Positions 1-7,582 of a stretch of 23,760 nucleotides of DNA are shown piece after piece; positions within the stretch are counted from its first letter, which is position 1, and each line of letters starts with the position of its first letter. The translations under genes and the position numbers were made by a program. The notes under the pieces were generated by a model. The model was not told the DNA's origin. It worked only from the letters and a program-made list of their open reading frames with translations, and made no database searches. The stretch is from Deltaproteobacteria bacterium (GTDB lineage: Bacteria > Desulfobacterota > DSM-4660 > Desulfatiglandales > Desulfatiglandaceae): contig JAFDKD010000006.1 in the NCBI GenBank assembly GCA_019307165.1, positions 1-23,760 of the forward strand, given 5' to 3'.

Positions 1-51
1 AGCCGGGCGTGCCGCGGCGTAGGCCCGCTATCAGCGGGACGAAGCCGGGTC

Positions 52-1005
52 CTATGGGCTCGGATTCTTTGCTTCTCGCTCATTCCGGCCGGGCGGCAGG
101 TAGTAAATCTCTCCGCCGTGATTTTGTTGCCGGACGTACCCTTTTATAAGCAGGCCTTTAAGCAGGTCCGCCGCCGCCTCCGCGCCCAGGTCCAGGGCTT
201 TTTCAACGTCCCTTTGTCTGAGGGGCCTGCGCGTGAGCATCTCCAAGACGTCCTCGGCCGCCCTTCCCGCTTTTCCCGCTTGGCCTTTCGGAAGGACTTC
301 AGCGACGATCTCGGCCTTTTCGCCTAAAGCCACCTTTATCTCTTCCAGCCTTTTTCTGTCAAGCGACCGCGCCTTTGCATCGGCGGGCGGTCTGACAACC
401 GTATTGATCTGAATTTTGTCCGGGGCGATCCCAACGATCAGGTCCCGGAGCGCTGAGACCTCTTCATCCGTGTCATTGATCCCGGCGAGGAAAACGGCCT
501 CAAGGAATATCCGGCCCGTATATTCCTCTCTCAGTCGCTTGAGGCCCGATACAATACGGTCCAGGCGCAATTCGGGGTGCGGTCTGTGAATGGTCTGGAA
601 TGTGGTCTCCCGCGCCGAGGTCAGGGTCGGCATGATGATGTCCGCGCCCAGCGCCCGTTCTCTCACCTCATCCTTCCAGAACAATGAACCGTTGGTGAGC
701 AGCGCCACCGGAATGTCGGTCATGTCTTTGACGGCGCCGATAACCCGCCCGAATCCCGAATGGAGTGTCGGCTCGCCCGAACCGGCAAGGGTGATCACAT
801 CGGGCCGTCGCTTCAAGAGTTTCCGACGGACCTCTTCCGTCACCGCAGCCACCGGCACGTGTGCCTCGGGCATCAGCGACTTGGTCGTCGTTTTTCCCAC
901 CTGGCAGTACAGACAGTCAAAGGTGCACGTCTTGGGCGGTATCAGATCCACACCGAGGGACAAGCCCAGACGGCGCGAAGGTACGGGACCGAATACGTAG
1001 GGCAT
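52..1005 (-). CDS. Radical SAM protein, COG0731-like
   Basis: Encodes a 317-residue radical S-adenosylmethionine enzyme. The cluster-binding motif CTFDCLYC is visible near the N-terminus, with C27, C31 and C34 in the CxxxCxxC spacing that holds a [4Fe-4S] cluster. The preceding FGPVPSRRLGLSLGVD segment is typical of the family often annotated as wyosine-synthetase-like (COG0731), whose bacterial members have no settled function. The LAGSGEPTLH segment (about residues 73-82) is the glycine-rich GxGEPT element that contacts SAM. The last 70 or so residues look like a small winged-helix domain (MLTRRPLRQRDVEKALDLG), possibly for nucleic acid binding. The start ATG has a GGAAG-like ribosome site about 8 bases upstream. 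It lies 271 bp downstream of polA on the same strand, separated by short repeats, so co-transcription is uncertain. The substrate cannot be deduced. Confidence 0.88.
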   Translation of the reverse strand: MPYVFGPVPSRRLGLSLGVDLIPPKTCTFDCLYCQVGKTTTKSLMPEAHVPVAAVTEEVRRKLLKRRPDVITLAGSGEPTLHSGFGRVIGAVKDMTDIPVALLTNGSLFWKDEVRERALGADIIMPTLTSARETTFQTIHRPHPELRLDRIVSGLKRLREEYTGRIFLEAVFLAGINDTDEEVSALRDLIVGIAPDKIQINTVVRPPADAKARSLDRKRLEEIKVALGEKAEIVAEVLPKGQAGKAGRAAEDVLEMLTRRPLRQRDVEKALDLGAEAAADLLKGLLIKGYVRQQNHGGEIYYLPPGRNEREAKNPSP

Positions 1006-1040
1006 GGTGTTGGCTTCCAGCGGTCGGGTTGAGGTTAATC

Positions 1041-1135
1041 GTTATCCGTTATCGGTTATCAGTTATTCGTTAGTTGTCGGTTGTTAGTTGTTAGTTGCGA
1101 GTTGCGAGTTGCGCGTTACACGTTGCATGTTGCGA
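1041..1135. repeat. Degenerate heptamer array GTTnnnn
   Basis: Thirteen heptamers beginning GTT follow one another: gttatcc, gttatcg, gttatca, gttattc, then after a 4-base gtta, gttgtcg, gttgtta twice, gttgcga twice, gttgcgc, gttacac, gttgcat and gttgcga. The 7-bp phase is strict apart from the single 4-base slip at 1069-1072. It lies just upstream of the radical SAM gene. The first four units are nearly the same as the reverse complement of the array at 4330-4368. Confidence 0.85.
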
Positions 1136-1202
1136 GTGAATTTTCCGTTCCGCATCCAAATTCCTAATTCCGCATTCCGAAATCCCCCGCCCCTCTAATC
1201 TC

Positions 1203-1230
1203 ATCCGTGTTATCCGTGTTATCCGTGGTT
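1203..1230. repeat. Nonamer tandem repeat (atccgtgtt)
   Basis: Two exact copies of atccgtgtt (1203-1211, 1212-1220) and a third altered copy, atccgtggtt. The 1136-1202 spacer between this and the GTTnnnn array holds nothing recognisable. Confidence 0.8.
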
Positions 1231-1241
1231 AAAATCTCTTT

Positions 1242-1276
1242 TTCAATCTTCAATCTTCAATGTTCAATGTTCAATC
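1242..1276. repeat. Heptamer array ttcaat(c/g) abutting polA stop
   Basis: Five exact-phase heptamers: ttcaatc, ttcaatc, ttcaatg, ttcaatg, ttcaatc. The last base (1276) is immediately followed by the polA stop codon (TGA on the minus strand, 1277-1279). No hairpin terminator is visible right after polA. Confidence 0.88.
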
Positions 1277-3961
1277 TCAGTGCGCTTCGTCCCAGTTCCT
1301 GCCGGCACGAATATCCACCTTCAAGGGGACCTTCAGTGGAAAAACCTGCTCCATTTCATTTTTGATCATGGGCATGACGTTACCCAATTCGGCCTCGGGA
1401 ACCTCAAAGACCAGTTCGTCGTGCACCTGGAGCAGCATCTTCGTTCTGAATGCACTGTTTTTCAGGCGGTCGTGAATCCGGATCATGGCCTGCTTGATCA
1501 GGTCGGCGGCCGTCCCCTGGATGGGGGTGTTGACGGCCATCCGTTCCGCCTCTCCGCGAATGACGCGGTTTCCGTGCTGGATGTCGGGCAGGTACCGCCT
1601 CCGGTTGAAAAGGGTGGATACATATCCGTCCCTGCGGGCTTTTTCCACCATTTCCTCCCGATATGCGGCCACGCCCCGATAGCGCTCGTAATAGGCATCA
1701 ATATACGCCTTGGCGGTCTTCCGGTCGATATCCAGTTCCTCGCCCAGTTTTCTGAAACCCATACCGTAAATGATGCCGAAGTTGATCGCTTTGGCAATTC
1801 GGCGCATGTCCGGAGTTACCTCATCCGCCGTCACGCCCATGATTTCAGCCGCGGTGCGGGTATGGATATCCTCCCCCCGGTTAAACGCTTCTATGAATGC
1901 CTCATCGCCGGAATAATGGGCAAACACCCGGAGTTCCACCTGGCTGTAGTCCGCCGAAACCAGGCGGCAGCCTTCCTTCGCCACAAATCCCTTTCGGATC
2001 TCCCGGCCTTCCTCTCCCCGGATAGGAATGTTCTGCAAATTGGGATTACTGCTGCTCAACCGGCCGGTGGCCGCCACGCTCTGGTTGAACGACGTATGGA
2101 CCCTGCCGGTTTCGGGCGCCACTATCTTGACCAAGGCGTCCAGGTAAGTGGACTTGAGCTTGGAAAGGGTCCGGTAACGAAGCACCAGGCGCGGCATCTT
2201 TTGTGGATAAGCGCAGAGCCGTTTCAACACCTTTACATCGGTGGCGTACTTTTTGGTCTTGGCGGTTTTCCCCTGGGCGGGAAGCCCCAGTTTTTCGAAA
2301 AGGACCTCACCCAGCTGTTGAGGCGAATTGATATTGAACGTCATGCCGGCCTCGGCATGGATTTTCTGCTCCAATTCCTGCATCTGCCGTGCAAAACGCT
2401 CCGACATCTGTTTGAAAAACTCGGTGTCGATTCGGATCCCGGCCATCTCCATGTCCATGAGGACAGGCAGGAGCTTCATCTCCAGATCGTAAAACAGGGC
2501 CTCGTTCCGGTCCGCCTTCAAACGCTCTTCCAGGAGTCCCATCAGTCTCAGCGTGATATCCGCATCCTCGCAGGAATAGGCCATGGCCCTTTCCACGTCC
2601 ACTTCCGAAAAGCAGCGCCTGTTTTTTCCCTTTCCCACGACCTCTTGGAAGGCGATCATTCGGTGATTCAGATAGTGCTGGGCCAGGTAATCCAGGTTGT
2701 GTTGTCGAAGGCCGGGATTGATCACGTAGGAGGCAATCATGGTGTCGAATCCGATACCCTTGAGATCCAGGCCGTGGCGCGCCAGCACTTCCGCGTCATA
2801 CTTGATGTTCTGGCCCACCTTGCGGATCGCTTCATCTTCCAGAACGTCCCGCAGGGCCTCTCTTGCCGCCGACCACGGGATCTGGGCGGGGGCCCCAATG
2901 TAATGGTGCCCGACGGGAAGATACCAACCCTTTCCCTCTTCCAGGGAAAAGGATATCCCTACCAGGTCCGCCTGGAACGGATTTTCGCTGGTGGTTTCCG
3001 TATCGACCGAGACCATCTTTTCCCTGCGGATTCGTCCGATAAGCGCCGTCAGTTCCTCTTTTGCCAGGATGAGTCGGTAGTCGGCCTCCACCGGCGCCTC
3101 TCTGGCGGCGAACCGCTCCCACAGAGACCGAAACTCCAGTTCCCTGAAGATATCCGCCAACAGTTCCCGGCGGGGTTCCTCCACCCGCAGGTCCGTTTCC
3201 TCGGGTTTCAGCGGCACGAACCGATCGATGGTGACGAGCCGCTTACTCAGAAGGGCGGCATCATGAGCCTGCGCCAGGCGTTCCTTCAATTTTTCACCCG
3301 ATATCTCGTCCAAATGCTCGAAAACCGATTCCAGCGAGCCGAACTCCCGCACCAGCTTTATGGCGGTTTTTTCCCCCACCCCCGGGACCCCGGGGATGTT
3401 GTCGCTGGTATCGCCGGAAAGCCCCATCACGTCGATGATTTTTTCGGGCTCCAGACCGACCGCCGATGTCAGGGCGTCAAAATCGGTAACCTTGTCCTTC
3501 ATGGTGTCCCACATGGACGTGTCGGCCGTGATCAGCTGCCTGAAATCCTTGTCCCCGGTCACCATCACCACCCGGCAGCCTTTTTCTTCCAAAATCCTGC
3601 CCAGGGTCCCCATGATATCGTCCGCCTCGAACCCGGGTTTTTCCAGCATCTTCAGGCCCAGCGCCTCAACAATTTTTTTGATGTAGGGGATCTGCTCCGC
3701 CATATCCTCGGGCATGGGCGGCCGATTGGCCTTGTACGCCTCGTATATTTCGTGCCTGAAGGTGGGGCCTTTCGCATCGAACACCACCGCGGCGTATACG
3801 GGAGTTTTGTCGCCAATGAGTTTGAGCACCATGTTGGTGAAACCGAATATGGCATTGGTGGGCTTTCCGCCGGACGTGGCCAGGCTCCGTATGGCATGGT
3901 AGGCCCGGTGAATATACGAACTTCCATCGACGAGATAGACGATTTCTTTTTCCAAACTCAT
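1277..3961 (-). CDS. polA: DNA polymerase I
   Basis: Encodes an 894-residue DNA polymerase I, which fills gaps, removes RNA primers and acts in excision repair. All three domains are present. The N-terminal 5'-3' flap nuclease (about 1-290) shows LVDGSSYIHRAYHA, the acidic KPGFEADDIMGTL and GDTSDNIPGVPGVGEKTA. The 3'-5' proofreading domain (about 295-485) keeps its metal ligands: D320 and E322 (VDTET), D389 (NIKYD) and the Y462xxxD466 motif (YSCEDAD). The polymerase domain has motif A SADYSQVELR (D671), the O-helix RRIAKAINFGIIYG (720-733) and motif C QVHDE (H847, D848, E849). Proofreading therefore looks active, unlike Taq-type enzymes. The start is supported by GGAG 9 bases upstream. Its length matches the usual 880-930 residues. 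It sits alone between two repeat-rich gaps. Confidence 0.98.
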   Translation of the reverse strand: MSLEKEIVYLVDGSSYIHRAYHAIRSLATSGGKPTNAIFGFTNMVLKLIGDKTPVYAAVVFDAKGPTFRHEIYEAYKANRPPMPEDMAEQIPYIKKIVEALGLKMLEKPGFEADDIMGTLGRILEEKGCRVVMVTGDKDFRQLITADTSMWDTMKDKVTDFDALTSAVGLEPEKIIDVMGLSGDTSDNIPGVPGVGEKTAIKLVREFGSLESVFEHLDEISGEKLKERLAQAHDAALLSKRLVTIDRFVPLKPEETDLRVEEPRRELLADIFRELEFRSLWERFAAREAPVEADYRLILAKEELTALIGRIRREKMVSVDTETTSENPFQADLVGISFSLEEGKGWYLPVGHHYIGAPAQIPWSAAREALRDVLEDEAIRKVGQNIKYDAEVLARHGLDLKGIGFDTMIASYVINPGLRQHNLDYLAQHYLNHRMIAFQEVVGKGKNRRCFSEVDVERAMAYSCEDADITLRLMGLLEERLKADRNEALFYDLEMKLLPVLMDMEMAGIRIDTEFFKQMSERFARQMQELEQKIHAEAGMTFNINSPQQLGEVLFEKLGLPAQGKTAKTKKYATDVKVLKRLCAYPQKMPRLVLRYRTLSKLKSTYLDALVKIVAPETGRVHTSFNQSVAATGRLSSSNPNLQNIPIRGEEGREIRKGFVAKEGCRLVSADYSQVELRVFAHYSGDEAFIEAFNRGEDIHTRTAAEIMGVTADEVTPDMRRIAKAINFGIIYGMGFRKLGEELDIDRKTAKAYIDAYYERYRGVAAYREEMVEKARRDGYVSTLFNRRRYLPDIQHGNRVIRGEAERMAVNTPIQGTAADLIKQAMIRIHDRLKNSAFRTKMLLQVHDELVFEVPEAELGNVMPMIKNEMEQVFPLKVPLKVDIRAGRNWDEAH

Positions 3962-3992
3962 ACGCGGTAACTCCGCAAACCATTAATTTTTA

Positions 3993-4021
3993 AAAATATA
4001 CCTCGCTCGCCGGAATGTCCA
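3993..4021 (-). promoter_or_regulatory. Candidate sigma-70 promoter of polA
   Basis: On the minus strand, TGGACA (4021-4016) is followed after 17 bp by TATTTT (3998-3993); TATATT with a 15-bp gap overlaps it. It lies 32 bp ahead of the polA start codon, downstream of the terminator at 4068-4093, so polA would have its own transcript. Assigned by eye from hexamer matches only. Confidence 0.4.
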
Positions 4022-4067
4022 GTTTTCCCGTATGCCCCCCATGACCCGCCCTGCGGATGGACACATG

Positions 4068-4093
4068 AAAAAAACCGGCGCGTCCGCCGGTTT
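4068..4093 (-). terminator. Rho-independent terminator upstream of polA
   Basis: A perfect 9-bp stem (aaaccggcg at 4072-4080, cgccggttt at 4085-4093) with a cgtc loop. On the minus strand it runs directly into seven T residues (4074-4068). No protein gene is visible between it and the separate hairpin that closes rny, so it may end an unidentified short transcript or serve as a second rny terminator. Confidence 0.72.
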
Positions 4094-4178
4094 CCATTTC
4101 ACGCCCCATGGTGCATTCGCTCCGACACGTCATTGTTGTACCCCACAGTGAGGACTGCCCCCGACTGGAGGAGTGGAT

Positions 4179-4233
4179 GCGGGATGCCCCGCTGAAAAGG
4201 CGCGGGATGCCCCGCTGAAAAGGCGCGGGATGC
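4179..4233. repeat. 23-bp tandem repeat, 2.4 copies
   Basis: Two exact 23-bp copies (4179-4201 and 4202-4224) begin gcgggatgccccgctg, and a third copy stops after 9 bases at 4233. Each copy contains the small palindrome gcggg..cccgc. Confidence 0.9.
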
Positions 4234-4257
4234 AAGCACAAGCACAAGCACAAGCAA
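4234..4257. repeat. Hexamer tandem repeat (aagcac)
   Basis: Three exact aagcac copies and a fourth ending in a instead of c follow directly after the 23-bp repeat. The number of copies is of the kind that varies between strains by slippage. Confidence 0.88.
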
Positions 4258-4329
4258 TGGAATAAATCGCTTGAAGGGAGGGAATCTTTCCATTCCGAGA
4301 GATAAGAAGGGCGCTACCGGTTGATCGTT

Positions 4330-4368
4330 AACGGACAAATAACCGATAACGAATAACTGATAACTAAA
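4330..4368. repeat. Heptamer array, inverted copy of GTTnnnn type
   Basis: Heptamers aacggac, (aaat), aaccgat, aacgaat, aactgat and aactaaa keep a 7-bp phase with one 4-base slip. Read on the minus strand they are GTT-containing units (atcagtt, attcgtt, atcggtt), the same family as the array at 1041-1135. The two arrays lie on either side of polA in opposite orientation. Confidence 0.75.
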
Positions 4369-4393
4369 GAAGCCGGCCGCGGCCGACTTCTTT
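4366..4393 (-). terminator. Terminator hairpin of rny
   Basis: An inverted repeat with 13 of 14 positions complementary (aaagaagccggccg at 4366-4379, cggccgacttcttt at 4380-4393) begins at the base after the rny stop codon. The core is very GC-rich and the 3' side ends in a short T-rich tail (CTTCTTTAGTTAT). The T-tract is weak, so the hairpin is clearer than its efficiency. Confidence 0.6.
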
Positions 4394-5968
4394 CTATTTG
4401 GCGTACTCCACGGCCCGCGTCTCCCGTATCACGGTCACCTTGATCTGGCCCGGGTAAGTGAGGTCCTTTTCAATTTTCTTGGCGATGTCCTTGCAGAGCA
4501 GATAGGAATGATCGTCATTGACCATTTTTCCCTCAACCATCACGCGGATTTCGCGCCCCGCCTGAATGGCATAGCTCTTGGTGACCCCGCGAAACGATGT
4601 GGCGATTTGCTCCAGGTCTTCCAGCCGCTTTACGTACGATTCCAGCATTTCCTGGCGGGCCCCGGGCCTCGCGCCTGACAGGGTGTCGGCGGCCTGCACC
4701 AGGACCGCCAGAATGGATTCGGGTTGAAGCTCCTCGTGATGGGCGGCAACGGCATGAACGAGTTCAGCCGATTCTCCGTATTTTTTGGCCAGATCCGCGC
4801 CGATAAGGGCGTGGGGACCGTCCACTTCGTGATCCACCGCCTTGCCGATGTCGTGCAACAATCCTGCGCGCTTGGCCTTGCTGGGATTGAGCCCCAGTTC
4901 GGATGCCATGACGCCGCAAAGAAAGGCTACTTCCCTTGAATGCTGAAGTACGTTCTGCGCATAACTGGATCGGTATTTCAGCCGTCCGATCAATTTGACG
5001 ATTTCGTTGTGGATCCCGTGAACACCCACGTCGAAGGTGGCCTGTTCCCCCGCCTCCTTGATGGCGGCTTCGATTTCCTTGTTCGCCTTTGTGACCACTT
5101 CTTCGATGCGGGCCGGATGGATCCTTCCATCGTCAATCAGTCTTTCGAGGGCCACTTTGGCCACTTCCCGTCTGACCGGATTGAATCCCGACAGGATGAC
5201 CGCCTCGGGCGTATCGTCGATGATCAAGTCAATGCCCGTGGCCGCTTCGATGGCCCTGATATTTCTGCCCTCACGCCCGATGATCCGTCCCTTCATTTCT
5301 TCGTTTGGCAGGTTGACCACCGATACCGTTTTCTCAGCCACATAGTCGCCCGCATATTTCTTGACCGCCAGGGCCAGGATTTCCCGGGCTTTCCTGTCGG
5401 ATTGGGTTTTCGCCTCGTTTTCGATCCGTCTCATGAGCTTGGCCGCGTCGTGCCTGGCCTCGTTTTCCATGGACTGAATCAGCAGGCGCTTGGCCTCTTC
5501 GCTGGAAATCTCCGCCAAGTGCTCCAATTGCCGCCTCTGTTCGCCGATGAGGCGGTCGTATTCCCCGTTTTTCCTTTGAAGATCACGCTCCAGACGGATG
5601 GACTCCTTTTCCCGGTCGCCTACGACGGCCTCGCGTTTGTCAAGCTGTACCCCTTTCTTATCCAGGTTCTCTTCCTTGTAAAAGAGGCGCTTTTCCTGGA
5701 CCGTCAGCTGCTCCTTTTTCTCCTTGGTTTCTTTTTCGAACTCCACCTTCATCTGGTAAAGGGTGTCCTTGGCTTGAAGCGCGGCCTCTTTCTTAATGGT
5801 CTTGGCCTCCTTCTGTGCCTCGGCCAAGACCTTCTTAGAGTAACTCTCGATGGAATCGACCCTGCTCTCGACGATTTTCTTTCGAATCACAAAGCCGACG
5901 ACAAGGCCCACCACCAGGGCCAACGCAATAAGGCCTATGGCATGCAGATTTGTCATCAAATTTATCAC
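4394..5968 (-). CDS. rny: Ribonuclease Y
   Basis: Encodes RNase Y, the membrane-anchored endoribonuclease that starts mRNA decay in many bacteria lacking RNase E as main nuclease. One N-terminal transmembrane helix (AIGLIALALVVGLVVGFVI) is followed by a long charged coiled coil to about residue 215. A KH RNA-binding domain follows (GRIIGREGRNIRAIEAATGIDL within about 227-260), then an HD domain (QHSREV near residue 343 and LLHDIGKAVDHEVDGPHA with the HD pair at about 372-373). I chose the GTG at 5968 because AAGGAG lies 9 bases upstream, giving 524 residues, close to the 520 of Bacillus subtilis. A TTG at 5989 and an ATG at 5956 are alternatives. It lies in the same direction as zapB-zapA but 538 bp away, so it probably has its own transcript. 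The hairpin right after the stop codon would end it. Confidence 0.96.
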   Translation of the reverse strand: MINLMTNLHAIGLIALALVVGLVVGFVIRKKIVESRVDSIESYSKKVLAEAQKEAKTIKKEAALQAKDTLYQMKVEFEKETKEKKEQLTVQEKRLFYKEENLDKKGVQLDKREAVVGDREKESIRLERDLQRKNGEYDRLIGEQRRQLEHLAEISSEEAKRLLIQSMENEARHDAAKLMRRIENEAKTQSDRKAREILALAVKKYAGDYVAEKTVSVVNLPNEEMKGRIIGREGRNIRAIEAATGIDLIIDDTPEAVILSGFNPVRREVAKVALERLIDDGRIHPARIEEVVTKANKEIEAAIKEAGEQATFDVGVHGIHNEIVKLIGRLKYRSSYAQNVLQHSREVAFLCGVMASELGLNPSKAKRAGLLHDIGKAVDHEVDGPHALIGADLAKKYGESAELVHAVAAHHEELQPESILAVLVQAADTLSGARPGARQEMLESYVKRLEDLEQIATSFRGVTKSYAIQAGREIRVMVEGKMVNDDHSYLLCKDIAKKIEKDLTYPGQIKVTVIRETRAVEYAK

Positions 5969-6506
5969 GAGCTTACGCTCCTTATGCAAATTATGTTAAC
6001 CATGCCAAATTGCATGGCTGTCTTTTGGACCACCAAAAGGCGTTTGAGGGCGACAATCGGAATGGCCGTCTTGAAGCATACGGATAAGGAGGGACTCAAT
6101 GGACACCACCAACCACGGCCATCGATCGCACGGCCTCGGCTGCGGCGTTATTACCGGATCGACCTTCTTCCCGAAAATCGAAATAAAGGCGCCCCTGAAC
6201 AGCGGCGCCGGATGCCCGGGTAATCGTTTGACGCCGGACGATATCGTTCGATTCCCGCGCCAAATTCAAAGTCCATCGAGATCGTCCCGAACGGGGCTGA
6301 ATTTACACCGGGCAAAACGTCCGGCGTTCGCTTTATATCATTCACCCGCGGTGTGATTGGCCCTTTAATTGTCCGTCCTCTATATGCCCCTCAACCTGAC
6401 CCGATCATGGCTCTTGCGCTTCGAGTCACGTTTGTTTTCCATCCTGCTTTGAAAATCCGTCCCTCAGATGGCAAGCCGGAAACGCTTTCGGCAGTCCTCC
6501 TCCAGG
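5969..6506 (-). other. Gene-free zapA-rny interval with inverted repeats
   Basis: No credible protein gene is seen. Just upstream of rny are two small stem-loops: ccatgc/gcatgg (6000-6005, 6012-6017) and cttttgg/ccaaaag (6022-6028, 6033-6039), which could form an rny leader structure. Farther up, two nested complementary pairs occur: acgccggacg (6231-6240) with cgtccggcgt (6318-6327), enclosing cgttcg (6245-6250) with cgaacg (6288-6293). In many proteobacteria the interval downstream of zapA encodes 6S RNA (ssrS), but I could not recognise its conserved central bubble here, so no RNA gene is called. Confidence 0.4.
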
Positions 6507-6788
6507 CTATCCGATAGCCGAATCGATCTGGGAACTAATCGCCCGCACCCGGTTCTCTATACGCCGGACCAGGCCGTCCCGCTCCTCTTTCACTTGGAAA
6601 TACTCGCTCGCGATATGAAACGCCGCAAGTATGGCCGTTTTTCTCTCAGAGAGCCCGTCGGCATGTTCTTGGATGTTCCTGAACCTGGCATCCACAAAAC
6701 GGGCGATTTCCAGGACCCGTTCTTCCTGCTCCGGGCTTTTGATGATATATTCCTGATCTAGGATACGGATTCTGATGGTCTTGTCCAA
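6507..6788 (-). CDS. zapA: Cell division protein ZapA
   Basis: Encodes a 93-residue ZapA, which binds and cross-links FtsZ protofilaments at the division ring. The N-terminal strand IRIRILDQEYIIKSPEQEERVLEIARFVDARF is the typical ZapA globular head, and the remainder (RKTAILAAFHIASEYFQVKEE onward) is a predicted dimerising helix. The start codon is TTG, supported by GGAGGAA about 5 bases upstream. It follows the zapB-like gene by 16 bp and shares its promoter. The pairing of zapB-like and zapA genes on one transcript fits a joint role in Z-ring stabilisation. Length is normal for the family (about 90-110). Confidence 0.92.
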   Translation of the reverse strand: MDKTIRIRILDQEYIIKSPEQEERVLEIARFVDARFRNIQEHADGLSERKTAILAAFHIASEYFQVKEERDGLVRRIENRVRAISSQIDSAIG

Positions 6789-6804
6789 TCAGTTCCTCCC
6801 GGAT

Positions 6805-7041
6805 CTATCCGGCAACCTTCTCGATCTTTTCAAGCAGCTGGACAATCCGCTGCCGGGCCTGATCCTTGGCGCCCCGCAGATTTTCCAACTGCCCGTTGAG
6901 GTCCGAGAGCCTCTCTTCCTGGATCTGAGTCTTTTCGGCGAGCGATTCCTTTTCCCGCATCAAAGTGCCGACCAATTCGATCAATTTGTCTATTTTTTCT
7001 TCGAGAACCTGAAACTGGTCCATCTCCCCTGCCATGTTCAT
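6805..7041 (-). CDS. zapB: ZapB-like coiled-coil division protein
   Basis: Encodes a 78-residue protein that is almost entirely coiled coil, with heptad-spaced Leu/Ile residues from FQVLEEKIDKLIELVGTLMREKE to the C-terminus and no other domain. Small size, composition and position directly before zapA point to a ZapB-type protein, which works with ZapA at the Z-ring. Sequence similarity among ZapB proteins is low, so the symbol rests largely on context. The chosen ATG has AAGGAG 9 bases upstream; a second in-frame ATG at codon 3 and a third at codon 7 are less well placed. Confidence 0.78.
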   Translation of the reverse strand: MNMAGEMDQFQVLEEKIDKLIELVGTLMREKESLAEKTQIQEERLSDLNGQLENLRGAKDQARQRIVQLLEKIEKVAG

Positions 7042-7071
7042 TCGCTGACTCTCCTTGATTGATTGACGTTC

Positions 7072-7100
7072 ATATTATCGGGTCACCCGTGAAAGGTCAA
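7072..7100 (-). promoter_or_regulatory. Candidate sigma-70 promoter of zapB-zapA
   Basis: On the minus strand TTGACC (7100-7095) is followed by a 17-bp spacer and TAATAT (7077-7072); an overlapping GATAAT (7079-7074) is also possible. The -35 hexamer starts one base after the atp terminator stem, and the start codon follows about 30 bp below the -10, leaving a short leader with a clear ribosome site. Confidence 0.6.
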
Positions 7101-7101
7101 T

Positions 7102-7134
7102 AAAAAAGGCAAGCCCCGAAGGCTCGCCTTTTTT
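7102..7134 (-). terminator. Terminator of the atp operon
   Basis: A strong hairpin: aaaaaaggc (7102-7110) pairs with gcctttttt (7126-7134), and agcc pairs with ggct inside, with one internal mismatch and a 5-base loop. Read on the minus strand it ends in TTTTTT. The A-run and T-run on opposite sides also make it usable from the other strand. It lies 24 bp after the atpC stop codon. Confidence 0.88.
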
Positions 7135-7158
7135 CAAAACATGAATCAATTAAGAAAG

Positions 7159-7569
7159 TTATACCTTCTTTTCGGCAACCTTAATTCGCATAATCGCCCG
7201 TTTCAGTGCCCCTTCGGCCCGGAGAAAATCCACGTCCTCGGCGCCTCGCTCCTTGGCCAGCCGCTCCTGCGCCCGCTGCACGGCCCGCCGCGCCCGTTCC
7301 AGATCGATTTCGGTGGCCAACTCGGCTGAGTTGACCAGGATCGACACGTTGTTGTTGGAAACCTCGGAAAAACCGGTGGATACGGCAAGCGCTTGAACCT
7401 TTCCATCGGCGGTGTAGCGGAGTTCGCCCGGCACGAGTCCGGTAAGAAAAGGGACGTGCCCTTCCAGCACCCCGAACTCGCCCAGGAGCCCGGGAGCCAC
7501 CACCGTTTCCACCTCCTGGCTCACCACCACCTTGTCAGGCGTTACTACTTCAAGATGTAATGTTCCCAT
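7159..7569 (-). CDS. atpC: ATP synthase epsilon subunit
   Basis: Encodes the 136-residue epsilon subunit of the F1 central stalk, which couples rotation to the c-ring and can inhibit ATP hydrolysis. The N-terminal beta-sandwich is recognisable from LHLEVVTPDKVVVSQEVETVVAPGLLGEFGVLEGHVPFLT, the standard family opening. The C-terminal part (IDLERARRAVQRAQERLAKE) is the two-helix regulatory domain and is complete. It is the last gene of the operon, 13 bp after atpD, and is followed by the terminator. Confidence 0.96.
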   Translation of the reverse strand: MGTLHLEVVTPDKVVVSQEVETVVAPGLLGEFGVLEGHVPFLTGLVPGELRYTADGKVQALAVSTGFSEVSNNNVSILVNSAELATEIDLERARRAVQRAQERLAKERGAEDVDFLRAEGALKRAIMRIKVAEKKV

Positions 7570-7582
7570 GAAACAGTTTCCT

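Noticed and set aside
24..38. A cccgct/agcggg hairpin after the radical SAM gene as its terminator
   Set aside because: Only 6 bp, 3-base loop and no T-run on either strand; the window edge prevents seeing what follows.
1280..3970. An 896-codon open frame on the plus strand, antisense to the whole of polA
   Set aside because: It shares codon boundaries with polA, so it is open only because polA avoids TTA, CTA and TCA codons, as expected from GC-leaning codon use. It has no recognisable motif, while polA has every expected one.
3990..4338. Two overlapping minus-strand frames of 79 and 87 codons between polA and rny
   Set aside because: They are built from the 23-bp and 6-bp tandem repeats and run across the terminator; no homology is recognisable.
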